Shown here: one piece after another, positions 8,359-17,197 of the stretch | How the letters are laid out: the number at the start of each line of letters is the position of its first letter | How positions within the stretch are numbered: the first letter of the stretch is position 1 | Origin: Tubiluchus corallicola | Taxonomy: Eukaryota > Priapulida > Priapulimorpha > Priapulimorphida > Tubiluchidae | NCBI GenBank assembly: GCA_030141605.1 | Contig: JAQGDQ010002469.1 | Coordinates: forward strand, 1-25,929 | Direction of reading: 5' to 3' | Length of the DNA: 25,929 nt | Notes under the pieces: generated by a model | Seen by the model: only the letters and a program-made list of their open reading frames with translations | What the model was told of the DNA's origin: nothing | Databases searched by the model: none | Position numbers and translations under genes: made by a program

Positions 8359-9219
8359 CTAATATTCCCACAATGTCGCCTCATACTCTATGAGTTGATG
8401 CTCTATTTGTTGTGACTTCATTAAAGCTTCTTTTGGTCCTAAGTTATAAAGATCTTCTATTGGGCTATCTTTAGGATTGGAGATTTTATATATTCTGGCA
8501 TTAAACAAACGCAACATAAAGGCATCAGCAAGATTCATGTTTTTAGCGTCATTAGAAGAGTTGTGCCATTTTGTAATAATTTTTCTATCTCGTAATAATA
8601 CCTCCAATTCTTTGAAATCAAATGCCGCGACAGTTTTTTCTAACCCTGTTGATGTTATATTTGCAGGAATTACCAATTCCAAAGATACAATGTTATATTT
8701 CATTTGGGAGTGTGTTAGGTCAAAAATCAAATTTTCTTTTATTTTAAGCACGGTTAATTCTGAAGGCAAGTAATATTGTGTTTGGTTTGCAGTAGAAGCA
8801 ACTTCGTCTTCTCCCCATCCGTCATCTCCTCCCGCATCTGCACCTACTCCCTCAGGGGCGTCAAACACATCTTCCCCTTCGTCAACTTGTAAGTTTTTAT
8901 AAAATTCTTCTTTAGATATTTTTGTTGTTAAAGAGTCATTAAGATAAGGGGTTAGTTTATTGAACTTAACGCCACTTATCATGGCACTTGTAATACCATG
9001 GTCAGTAACATAAAAAGAAGCATTTTGTGGCTCTGTTAAATCCATTCGCCTCCATATTGTTTTCTTAAAGAATGTTTTTTCTTCAGGGACTTCATATCTA
9101 TGGACAACATCATATCCACGATCTTCTTCTTGTTCTTGTCCTAATACACAGTTATGTTGTGAGTATGTTAACCCTATTATGCAAAGTATTAGAAATGTTT
9201 TAACAACAAGATTTTTCAT
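8359..9219 (-). CDS. gldN: GldN/PorN, periplasmic ring component of the type IX secretion system
   Basis: GldN pairs with the lipoprotein GldK in the large ring under the outer membrane that the T9SS needs for secretion and, in gliding species, motility. The 286-residue protein has an N-terminal signal peptide (hydrophobic residues about 6-20) and the family's recognisable core: KTIWRRMDLTEPQN, a DHGITSAMISGVKFNKLTPY segment, and conserved C-terminal stretches around KDSPIEDLYNLGPKEALMKS. An acidic Gly/Asp-rich insertion (around residues 110-140, with DVFDAPEGVGADAGGDDGWG) separates the two halves. It starts 16 bases after gldM and is followed by a terminator, so it is the last gene of the operon. 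Confidence 0.88.
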   Translation of the reverse strand: MKNLVVKTFLILCIIGLTYSQHNCVLGQEQEEDRGYDVVHRYEVPEEKTFFKKTIWRRMDLTEPQNASFYVTDHGITSAMISGVKFNKLTPYLNDSLTTKISKEEFYKNLQVDEGEDVFDAPEGVGADAGGDDGWGEDEVASTANQTQYYLPSELTVLKIKENLIFDLTHSQMKYNIVSLELVIPANITSTGLEKTVAAFDFKELEVLLRDRKIITKWHNSSNDAKNMNLADAFMLRLFNARIYKISNPKDSPIEDLYNLGPKEALMKSQQIEHQLIEYEATLWEY

Positions 9220-9235
9220 GTTTTTTTTATTTTAA

Positions 9236-10822
9236 TTAGTTTATTGGTATCTGTTTTATTTTTGCTGCTGACGGCATTGGCACTACCTCTATTTTATTTC
9301 TAAAGTTTCTTCTTTGAACTTCTTTTAAATCAATAACTATTCTATCCCCTGCCTTTGCTTTTGCAACAAAAGAGGCTATATTAGCCTTTGGTCCTCTTAC
9401 CGTCAATGTTTCTACGGCTCTTGTTCCTCTTGCTAATATACATTCCCATTTTGAAACTCTAAATGTGGCATCATCTGGTAGGAAATTTTGAAAATCCTCA
9501 TCTGGTTGCGCATCTAGCGATATGGTTCTTGGCAATTTGTCAAATCCTTGTTTTTCATCCATCTCTCTGCCTCCAACCATTACTCTAATAAATGGTTTAG
9601 GTATTTGTTTTACTTGAAACTCTATTTCATCTATATAAAAGTTATCGCTGTATACCTTTAATGTCAATAGATTTGTATTTGGTACAATTGTAACTTCTTG
9701 CTTTTTACTAGGATTAGAGAATGCTTCTCCTCCTGTTACCTGGAAGGTAGGGTTGTATTCCGTGCCTAATGCAGGAACATTTACATTTAACTTATTGCCG
9801 CAGTTTCTGTATAATGCTTGCACAGAGGCTGATTGTATTTGGACTACAGGCTTTACAACTTCATAGCTTATTCGCTCTGCAAATGTAGTGTCATTGATTT
9901 CTATTTCTGCTAAGAATGTTTTTTTAATCCTTCCTTCATTGTCAAACACATCGTTAGGACTTGTTCTTGCGCTGAACTCAAAATATCCCATACCATTAGC
10001 ATCTACTTTTATTGGAGTTCCATTAAATTTCATTTTAGGAACTAACCCCGTTGCTGAAGCTGATATAAACATTTGAGCTTTATATTTTGTGCCTGCTGCC
10101 ACTACTCTAGATTCTGGCAATACCATTGGTACTATCTTATCAAAAGCGATATCTTTTGCTCCTACTTGCCTGGCTAGATATTCTAAGGCGTCTCTTTCAT
10201 ATTCTAATACTTGATTCATAAACTGGCTTAATGTTGCCATGCCTGCTGCAGTAGGGGTACTTTCAAATGAAACTTCTGCAAAGTCTTTCATTTTTTGATT
10301 CCCTATTTTACTAAAATAAGGGTCATCTTTGGCATCTTTGGCTATCATTTCAAGTTCTACTCCCATCATATTAGACACCTTTTTTGTAAAATTGTTTAAT
10401 GTTTCTTGTAGATCTTTTCCTTTTTTTTCCAAAATCATAATAGTTCCCGTCATATCTAAATCTTTTGCGCCTACTATTTCTCCTGTTTCTTCATCTATTC
10501 CGCCTGTTCTCTCTATAATTTCTTCTTTCAGACCTATTAACTTGTCCAATATTTGTTCTGTTTCTTTTCTTAACCCTTGTGCTTTTTGTAATACAGATTT
10601 ATCTGCTGCTCGGTTTCCTTTCTCTTCAACAGCAGTTGCGATATTATGTACTAATCCAGTGTTTTTTTTAGAAGTTGTGGTTGCTTGTTTATCTAAAGCC
10701 CTATCTAAAAAGATAAAACGTTCTAACACGGCAGAGTCAACATTCAATGCCAGCATTGCCAATAGTACTAAGTACATTAAGCCAATCATTTTTTGCCGAG
10801 GCGTTTCTTTTGCTCCTGCCAT
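9236..10822 (-). CDS. gldM: GldM/PorM, T9SS motor subunit
   Basis: GldM has one transmembrane helix and a long periplasmic part made of four stacked domains; with GldL it forms the proton-powered rotary motor that energises the T9SS. The 528-residue protein starts MAGAKETPRQKMIGLMYLVL, with the helix at about 13-30 and the conserved Arg9 that faces the key Glu of GldL. A coiled region with LRKETEQILDKLIGLKEEI follows, then beta-rich domains up to residue 528. Length matches the family. It starts 38 bases after gldL and ends 16 bases before gldN. Confidence 0.93.
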   Translation of the reverse strand: MAGAKETPRQKMIGLMYLVLLAMLALNVDSAVLERFIFLDRALDKQATTTSKKNTGLVHNIATAVEEKGNRAADKSVLQKAQGLRKETEQILDKLIGLKEEIIERTGGIDEETGEIVGAKDLDMTGTIMILEKKGKDLQETLNNFTKKVSNMMGVELEMIAKDAKDDPYFSKIGNQKMKDFAEVSFESTPTAAGMATLSQFMNQVLEYERDALEYLARQVGAKDIAFDKIVPMVLPESRVVAAGTKYKAQMFISASATGLVPKMKFNGTPIKVDANGMGYFEFSARTSPNDVFDNEGRIKKTFLAEIEINDTTFAERISYEVVKPVVQIQSASVQALYRNCGNKLNVNVPALGTEYNPTFQVTGGEAFSNPSKKQEVTIVPNTNLLTLKVYSDNFYIDEIEFQVKQIPKPFIRVMVGGREMDEKQGFDKLPRTISLDAQPDEDFQNFLPDDATFRVSKWECILARGTRAVETLTVRGPKANIASFVAKAKAGDRIVIDLKEVQRRNFRNKIEVVPMPSAAKIKQIPIN

Positions 10823-10860
10823 ATAGTTCTATATTCTTATTTTTGCTTTTTCTTAATTAC

Positions 10861-11754
10861 TTATGACGATTTTAGAACACTTATCATACTTCCATAAATA
10901 CCATTTAATTTGGCTAGATTAGATGTTAATTGCCCTATTTGTTGTTTAAATTGTTCGGCTTCTCTTGATGCATAAGACATATCTTCTAATGATCTTGACA
11001 AGTTTGAATACAATTTATTCATTAATTCTAGGTGGTTGTTTGCATCTTGTAGTTCCATTTCATACACGGCATTAAGTGCTTCTAGATTTTTAGATACTGC
11101 ATTTAGCTGGTTTTGATAATTTCTTGCGTTACTAGATGCTGAAGCCAAATTTTCACTTACACTATTAGATACAGACAGTGTGTTGATAACACCTTGCATG
11201 CTTGTTGTATAGGCATTTGTCATTTTGTCTATATTTTCGGAAGCATTTCTTAGTTTATCCGTGTATTCTGTAGTGGAAAATGCCATTGAATTAACATTTG
11301 AAAGATTTTTAGTTGTCTCCACCAGATTTCTCATACCTTTTCCTAAGCTTTCTACAACGTCTTTAGTTAACACATTTTCTCCTAAATTTTGCATTGCATT
11401 TGCACTTTCGTGAAAAGATTGCGGAGGTGCTTGTGGAGTAGGTGTTAATATTTCTTTTTTGGGAGGGGGTTCTTTTTTTCTTGTTTTTTGCTTTGATGGT
11501 CCATCAACAGCGTCACCTAGCTCAGGATAAACTTTTGTCCAATCCAGCTCCCCATGCACAGGTTCAAAAGCGCTAAGAAAGAAAATAAGAGCTTCGGTAG
11601 ATAGACCTAATATTAGCATGAGACCTGCTCCTGGAAAGTGTAAGAGTTTAAACATTGCTCCTATAATTACAATACCTCCTCCAATACCATATATTTTAGG
11701 CATTAGTTTTCTGAAGAGAAAGTCTGCGAATCCGCCTTGTTTGCTTACTGCCAT
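10861..11754 (-). CDS. gldL: GldL/PorL, T9SS motor subunit
   Basis: GldL is the inner-membrane proton-channel subunit of the T9SS motor. The 297-residue protein has two N-terminal membrane helices at about 19-37 and 43-61, with FKLLHFPGAG between them and LSTEALIFF in the second. Glu54 there corresponds to the proton-carrying Glu49 described for Flavobacterium GldL. The rest is cytoplasmic: a Pro/Lys-rich linker (about 80-112, KKEPPPKKEILTPTPQAPPQ), then long helices with heptad-like Asn/Ser/Leu repeats to the C-terminus. It starts 32 bases after gldK and precedes gldM by 38 bases. Confidence 0.93.
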   Translation of the reverse strand: MAVSKQGGFADFLFRKLMPKIYGIGGGIVIIGAMFKLLHFPGAGLMLILGLSTEALIFFLSAFEPVHGELDWTKVYPELGDAVDGPSKQKTRKKEPPPKKEILTPTPQAPPQSFHESANAMQNLGENVLTKDVVESLGKGMRNLVETTKNLSNVNSMAFSTTEYTDKLRNASENIDKMTNAYTTSMQGVINTLSVSNSVSENLASASSNARNYQNQLNAVSKNLEALNAVYEMELQDANNHLELMNKLYSNLSRSLEDMSYASREAEQFKQQIGQLTSNLAKLNGIYGSMISVLKSS

Positions 11755-11786
11755 ATCTTAAAATTTATTTTGCGCTTTACTTTGTG

Positions 11787-12905
11787 TTAATCTTGCCCAA
11801 GGTAGGACATTGCACATCTAAATCCAATGTAAGACCTTGCTGTGTCTTTATGTTCAAATGATCTTGAACCTGTTTCCAGGAAAAATGCTATATCTTTCCA
11901 AGAGCCACCTTTTATTACTTTTCTTGGTTCGTTTTCATCAAAATAAGTTGGGTTTAAGTCCCATGTGACAATAGCAGCAGTTCTGTGAAAGGCGTCTTCG
12001 CACCATTCTGATACATTTCCTGCCATTCCATACAAACCATAGTCATTAGGGAAGAAAGCTTTTACTGGGGATGTATATTCATGCCCATCATCATAGTAGT
12101 TTCCTCTACCAGGCTTGAAATTTGCTAAAACACATCCAAGTGCATTTTTCAGGTAAGGGCCTCCCCAAGGATATTTCCCCAATATTCTTCCTCCTTTTGC
12201 TGCGAACTCCCACTCTGTTTCTGATGGAAGTCGGAAGTCTGGCAGTTGCCATTCTCCTTTTGCTATTCTATAACTATTTAGATATCCTGTGCGCCATTTA
12301 GCGAAAAACTTTGCTGCTTCCCAGCTTACTCCCACAACAGGGTAGTCATCAAAAGCGGGGCTAGAAAAATAATATCTTAGCATGGGGTCGCCTAGGTGGT
12401 GTGTAAAATCTCTTGCCCACACTGTTGTATCTGGGTATAACTTTTCCCTAATGAATGTTTCTTTATCTGTAGAATATTTTTCTAATCCTTCTCTTTCGAA
12501 TTCTGCAATGAAATCTGTATAGAATTCGTTGTTAGGGATGTTGACAGCTTGTGGTCCTTCTTGCCTTTCTTCAAGCACATATATAAATTGTCGGTACTTG
12601 TTGTTTGTAATTTCTGAGTCATCCATATAAAATGAGCTTATAGTTACTCGTCTATTCATGGCATTGTAAGAGGAGGCTATGTCTTGGTCTCCGTTACCCA
12701 TTATAAATGTTCCTGCAGGGACAACAACCATACCATAAGGTAGTTGCATTCCTGTCCACCGTCTTCCTTGTACTCCAATTACTTCACCTTCTGGACCTCC
12801 GCTTATTCCTGATATTTTTCCTTGAAAGAAGGAACATGATGGTAACATCATTGAGCAGATAATTACTGCTAATAGTGTGAGTTTTATATAGTATTGCTTC
12901 TTCAT
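11787..12905 (-). CDS. gldK: GldK/PorK, T9SS ring lipoprotein
   Basis: GldK is an outer-membrane-anchored lipoprotein of the T9SS ring with a formylglycine-generating-enzyme/SUMF1-like fold that has no known catalysis in this role. The 372-residue protein has a signal peptide ending in the lipobox LPSC (Cys24) and the fold's signatures in order: GTFIMGNGDQD, SSFYMDDSEITNNKYRQFIY, YPVVGVSWEAAKFFAKWR, RLPSETEWEFAAKGG, YGMAGNVSEWCEDAF, KVIKGGSWKD and IGFRCAMSYLG. It is shorter than the roughly 460-490 residues I recall for the Flavobacterium and Porphyromonas proteins, yet start and end motifs are present, so a missing insertion rather than truncation is likely. It lies 84 bases after porP. Confidence 0.9.
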   Translation of the reverse strand: MKKQYYIKLTLLAVIICSMMLPSCSFFQGKISGISGGPEGEVIGVQGRRWTGMQLPYGMVVVPAGTFIMGNGDQDIASSYNAMNRRVTISSFYMDDSEITNNKYRQFIYVLEERQEGPQAVNIPNNEFYTDFIAEFEREGLEKYSTDKETFIREKLYPDTTVWARDFTHHLGDPMLRYYFSSPAFDDYPVVGVSWEAAKFFAKWRTGYLNSYRIAKGEWQLPDFRLPSETEWEFAAKGGRILGKYPWGGPYLKNALGCVLANFKPGRGNYYDDGHEYTSPVKAFFPNDYGLYGMAGNVSEWCEDAFHRTAAIVTWDLNPTYFDENEPRKVIKGGSWKDIAFFLETGSRSFEHKDTARSYIGFRCAMSYLGQD

Positions 12906-12989
12906 ATGTTTTATGCTTTATGCGTTCAAATTACTTGAAAGAAAATAAAAAATGCAAATATTTTTTTATTTTTTTTATTAAAACATGCT

Positions 12990-13961
12990 TTAGAACCGAA
13001 ATCTTGGAGTTCGTATAACTTTTTTAGGGTTTCTTTTTAGTTTAAAGGGGAAATCATATGATACAATAAATTCATGGGTTGTTGGTGCTTTTGCGCTGTT
13101 ATTACTCCCTACGTAACTAAATCCGTATCCTATTTTTAGTGAATTATTTTCTAAAAGCCTATAACCTGCTAAAAAGGATATGCTTTCAGAGTGTGTATAT
13201 ACAATTCCTGCTTCAATTTTGTTATTATATGTACTATTAACTCCAATATCTAATGATCGTTGTGTAAAGTTTGTACTTAACAATAACATTGGTTCTAAAG
13301 TAATCATGTTACTAAACTCATATTGATATCCAATTGTTGCAACCATGTATGTAAATATGCTTCTTTCCATACTTTCAAATGGAACACTAACAGGGAAATT
13401 TTGTTGTGTAAATGACACGCCTGCATAGTAGCCTCCTTTATTATTATATATAACGCCAATGCTATAATCGTAGTATATTTCTACATGTTTTCCTACAAGA
13501 ATCAGGGGGTCGTTTTGGTCTATAACATTTAATTTATCATGGTCTATTGTATTGGTAGATATGCCTGAATGCATGCCTATACTTATAGATGATCTTGTGT
13601 TTTTTAAATTGAAATGATATGCGTATGAGAGTTTTGCGTTTAAGCAGTTTTGTGCTCCTATGTTGTCGTTTAGTATGTATACTCCTATGCCGCTGTTGTT
13701 TGTTTTATGAAAAATGGGGGTATTAAAGCTTACAAATTGAGTATTTGGTGCTCCTCCACCTCCATATGTTGGTGTGTATCCAAGCCATTGATTTTTGTGT
13801 GACATTGTAATGTCAGATAGTTGGTTTATGGCTGTGGCGGCGGGGTTATAAAAATATGCATTATCTTTAAAAAACAAAAATTTTGGCATTTGTTGAGCTT
13901 TTGCAATGTTTGCAATGGAGAGTAGGATGATTGTAACAACAAATTTAAGTAAGAGTTTCAT
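12990..13961 (-). CDS. porP: PorP/SprF family T9SS outer-membrane protein
   Basis: The 323-residue protein has a cleavable signal peptide (cut after AKA, residue 22) and the family opening: FLFFKDNAYFYNPAATAI, then MSHKNQWLGY and TQFVSFNTPIF. The remainder is alternating beta-strand sequence expected of a 14-stranded barrel. PorP/SprF proteins sit in the outer membrane with the T9SS, and paralogues pair with secreted proteins carrying type-B sorting domains. The porP-gldKLMN order is the same as the porPKLMN operon of Porphyromonas. It starts 67 bases after hemD ends. Confidence 0.88.
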   Translation of the reverse strand: MKLLLKFVVTIILLSIANIAKAQQMPKFLFFKDNAYFYNPAATAINQLSDITMSHKNQWLGYTPTYGGGGAPNTQFVSFNTPIFHKTNNSGIGVYILNDNIGAQNCLNAKLSYAYHFNLKNTRSSISIGMHSGISTNTIDHDKLNVIDQNDPLILVGKHVEIYYDYSIGVIYNNKGGYYAGVSFTQQNFPVSVPFESMERSIFTYMVATIGYQYEFSNMITLEPMLLLSTNFTQRSLDIGVNSTYNNKIEAGIVYTHSESISFLAGYRLLENNSLKIGYGFSYVGSNNSAKAPTTHEFIVSYDFPFKLKRNPKKVIRTPRFRF

Positions 13962-14028
13962 ATATGCAAATTGTCTATATCACATTTAAGGGGTATTAAT
14001 TCCCATGTTATCAATAAGTAATGCTATG

Positions 14029-14790
14029 CTATTTTGTTTTTTCTTTTATGTACTCTTCTATTGCTCCACTCATTGAGGGGGCATTAGGCATTGGTGCTTC
14101 TATATTTAAGATTAATCCAGCTTCTTGCACGGCTTTTGCTGTGGCTGGTCCAAAGGCTGCTATTCTTGTTGTTTTTTGTTTGAATGTAGGGAAATTAGAA
14201 AATAGGGATTTTATCCCTGATGGGCTAAAAAATGCTATTATATCATAATTAATATCTTTTAGTTCAGATAAGTCGTTGGATACTGTTTTATAAATTATTG
14301 CCTCATTGAAATCGAATTTGGCTTTGGATAGAAAGTCAGGTATATCTTGTCTTCTTATGTTAGAGCATGGAAATAAGAATTTTTCTTTTTTATGCTCTTT
14401 GATTTTTTTTATTAGATCTTGTGCTGTTTTGTTGCCTGTAAATAACTTTCTCTTTTTCAATACGATGTATTTTTGAAGGTAATAGGTTGTTTGTTCAGAA
14501 ATGCAAAAATATTTCATATCCGTAGGGATTTCTATTTTCATTTCTTGGCAAATTCTAAAAAAATGATCTACTGCATTGCGACTGGTGAAAATGATGGCAG
14601 TATGGTCTAGTATATTAATTTTTTGCGATCTAAACTCTTTTAGTGCAACAGGCTCTATTTTAATGAAAGGAGTAAAATCTACTTGTACACCATATTTTTG
14701 AGACAACTTTACATATGGTGAGTTGTTTTTGCTTGGTTTGGGCTGTGAGATTAATATTTTTTTAATAGTATTTAGCTTGCTATTATTCAT
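14029..14790 (-). CDS. hemD: Uroporphyrinogen-III synthase (HemD)
   Basis: HemD cyclises hydroxymethylbilane to uroporphyrinogen III in heme synthesis. The 253-residue protein has the two-lobed layout of the family: an opening KKILISQPKPSKNNSPY, TAIIFTSRNAVDHFF at about residue 65-80, PCSNIRRQDIPDFL near the middle, FFSPSGIKSLF at about 190-200 and the closing AAFGPATAKAVQEAG. Family sequence conservation is low, but the order of these motifs is convincing and the length is normal. It lies 67 bases upstream of porP and may share its transcript. A TATATTTG box at 14861-14854 could be its -7 element, but I find no clear -33 partner. The 171-base gap behind purF is very AT-rich and otherwise empty. 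Confidence 0.85.
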   Translation of the reverse strand: MNNSKLNTIKKILISQPKPSKNNSPYVKLSQKYGVQVDFTPFIKIEPVALKEFRSQKINILDHTAIIFTSRNAVDHFFRICQEMKIEIPTDMKYFCISEQTTYYLQKYIVLKKRKLFTGNKTAQDLIKKIKEHKKEKFLFPCSNIRRQDIPDFLSKAKFDFNEAIIYKTVSNDLSELKDINYDIIAFFSPSGIKSLFSNFPTFKQKTTRIAAFGPATAKAVQEAGLILNIEAPMPNAPSMSGAIEEYIKEKTK

Positions 14791-14961
14791 ATTACCTGTA
14801 TTTGCATTTAATTTATACTAACTTATTTGTAGCTAAGAATATAAACTTGACTGCAAATATATGTTATTAATTGGAGAATAAAAAATATATTTAATATAAA
14901 AACACTTAGATTAATGTCTATATCTTATATATAAAAAATTAAAGTTGAAATATATTTGGTT

Positions 14962-16850
14962 TTAATATGCTCTTATTGATTTGCCTTCAATATAGTTTAT
15001 AAAAGACACATTAGCTACCCTGTTGCCTCCTGGGGTAGGGTAGTTGCCTGTGAAGTACCAATCTCCCAAATGTTTAGGGCACGCTTTATGTAGGTTTTCA
15101 ATAGTTTGATAAACTACTTTAATAGGTATATCTAGGTTTTGAGGGGTTATAATTTGGGCTATTTTGTTAGAAATTTCTTGATATGTAAAGGGCTGATATA
15201 TTTCTTTTACAAAATTAGTATCTATATTTTCTTTTATGCTTTGTTGGCACTTTTCATAAACATTTTTGATGATATGCTCTTGTTGAGTTGTTTTTAATAA
15301 CTCTATGGCCGCTCTAAAAGCTACAAATTCTCCTATTTTAGACATGTCTATACCGTAACAGTCTGGATAGCGAATTTGTGGAGCGGATGAGACAATAATT
15401 ATCTGTTTTGGCGATGTTTTGCTTATTAAAGTGATAATACTTTTTTCCAGTGTTGTTCCTCGTACTACGGAGTCGTCTAATAGAACAATGCTGTCTTCAT
15501 TTTTTCTTATAACTTCAAATGTTGCGTCATATACATGAGAAACAAGATCTTCTCTTTTGGAGTCGTCGGTGATAAAAGTTCGTAACTTTATGTCTTTTGT
15601 AATCAGTGCTTCTATTCTTGGATGAAAGTTAAGCAACTTTTGATATGTAGAATCGTTAATATTATTGTTTAATGAGTTCTTTATTCTTTTTTCTACCAAG
15701 TGCTTCTCTATCTTTTCTATCATTCCAATGAATGCTGTTTTTGCTGTATTAGGAACGTATGAAAATACAGTGTTTTCCAAGTCGTTGTTAATAGAGTTTA
15801 GCACCAAAAGGGACTCAAAAAGATATCCAAGTGTTTTCTCTCTTTGTAGATATCAGGGTCTGTTCCTCTTGAAAAGTATATTCTTTCAAAGCTACATGCT
15901 TTTAATGGCTTGGGTTTAAGAACTTCTTTTTCCTCATAAGAACCATCTGTATTTACTATTAACGCATGTCCAGGTTTTACTTCTTTAATTTTACTATAGT
16001 CTATGTCAAAGGCAATTTTTATTGATGGTTTTTCAGAGGCAGCTACAATCACCTCATCATCAGCATAATAGTAAGCAGGTCTTATGCCAGCGGGGTCTCT
16101 CACAACAAATGATGCTCCATATCCTAATGCTCCCACTATTACATACCCTCCGTCAAAGTATTTGCATGCTCTGTGCAATACTTTTTGTATAGATAAGTTT
16201 TTTTCAATAATTGTTGTGAGATTTTTCTTAGAGGTTTGGTTTTTATATAGTTCAAAAACATCTTGAACTTCCAAATCAAGGAAATGCCCTATTTTTTCAA
16301 TAATAGTAACGGTATCATTTTTTTCAATAGGGTGTTGACCTAACTCTATAAGAAATTCAAACAACTCCTCTACATTTGTAAGGTTAAAGTTGGCAGCAAT
16401 AGCTAAGCTTCTACTTCGCCAATTATTTTGCTTTAATATAGGGTGGCACTGATCAACTTCATTGCTTCCATGCGTTGCGTATCTTACATGCCCAATGCTA
16501 ACTTCTCCACTATACGCAATATTTTGTTTTACCCAATTTTCATCTAAAAGGTTGTTTGGACTCTCTTTTTTATGTTTTTCATAATCTGAAAATATTTTTT
16601 CAAAGATAGATAGTATGGAGTTGGGAGCGTTAGTTCGCTGTCTGTTGATATATCGTATGCCGTAAGGAGTGTCTATTTTGATGTTTACTATTCCTGCCCC
16701 ATCTTGCCCTCTATTCCTTTGTTTTTCCATTAATAAATAGAGCTTTTTGATAGCATAGATGGGATTTTTATACTTTTCAATATAAAAAGAAACAGGCTTT
16801 CTGAGTCGGATAAAGGCTATTCCGCATTCATGTTTTATAAAGTCGCTCAT
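14962..16850 (-). pseudogene. purF: Amidophosphoribosyltransferase (PurF), split by an apparent one-base deletion
   Basis: PurF makes 5-phosphoribosylamine from PRPP and glutamine, the first step of purine synthesis. The N-terminal part (16850 to about 15828) begins MSDFIKHECGIAFIRLRKP, with the glutaminase nucleophile probably Cys9 in this long Bacteroidota type, and continues with EKQRNRGQDGAG and HVRYATHGS. The C-terminal part (ending 14962) has the PRPP loop VLLDDSVVRGTT at about 15486-15450. The frame breaks after ERKHL near 15828, where a GGG reduced to GG would explain it. Restoring one base gives about 629 residues, the length I expect for this type. No other damage is visible, so a base-calling error is as likely as real inactivation. 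Confidence 0.85.
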
Positions 16851-16912
16851 GTGCTTTATTTATTATTAGTAATTATATTTGGCTATTTTGACTTCAAAAA
16901 TACCTTATTTTG

Positions 16913-16988
16913 CAAAGGTACAAAAAAGACAAATGTTTTAAAGCATTTGTAATAAAAATGCAAATATAACAGAATTTTTTTCTTTCAA
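16913..16988 (-). promoter_or_regulatory. Candidate purF promoters
   Basis: On the minus strand TTG (16988-16986), 17 bases, then TATATTTG (16968-16961) fits the Bacteroidota -33/-7 pattern. A second perfect -7 box, TACCTTTG (16920-16913), lies nearer the gene but lacks a well-spaced -33 TTG. Either would give a leader of 60-110 bases before the purF ATG. Confidence 0.4.
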
Positions 16989-16994
16989 TATGTT

Positions 16995-17023
16995 GTTGTT
17001 TTCTACGATCTATTGTACTTTTG
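16995..17023 (+). promoter_or_regulatory. Candidate promoter for the lipoprotein/DUF5723 unit
   Basis: TTG (16995-16997), 18 bases, then TACTTTTG (17016-17023) matches TTG/TAnnTTTG. It faces away from the purF promoter only 7 bases from its -33 box, so the two units are divergently transcribed from one short region. The leader to the ATG at 17198 would be about 165 bases. Confidence 0.42.
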
Positions 17024-17197
17024 GGTACAATAAGTTTTTTTTGTTTTCAAAATAAATGTATTTGAATGCTAAATAATTAAAGTATTTTTTGTTAACTTGC
17101 CACGCAAAGTTTTAAAACAAAAAATAATCATTGTATAATAAAAGCGAAAAATCACGTTTATTAAGTGAAATTATATAAAAAATCAAAGATATTTCTT

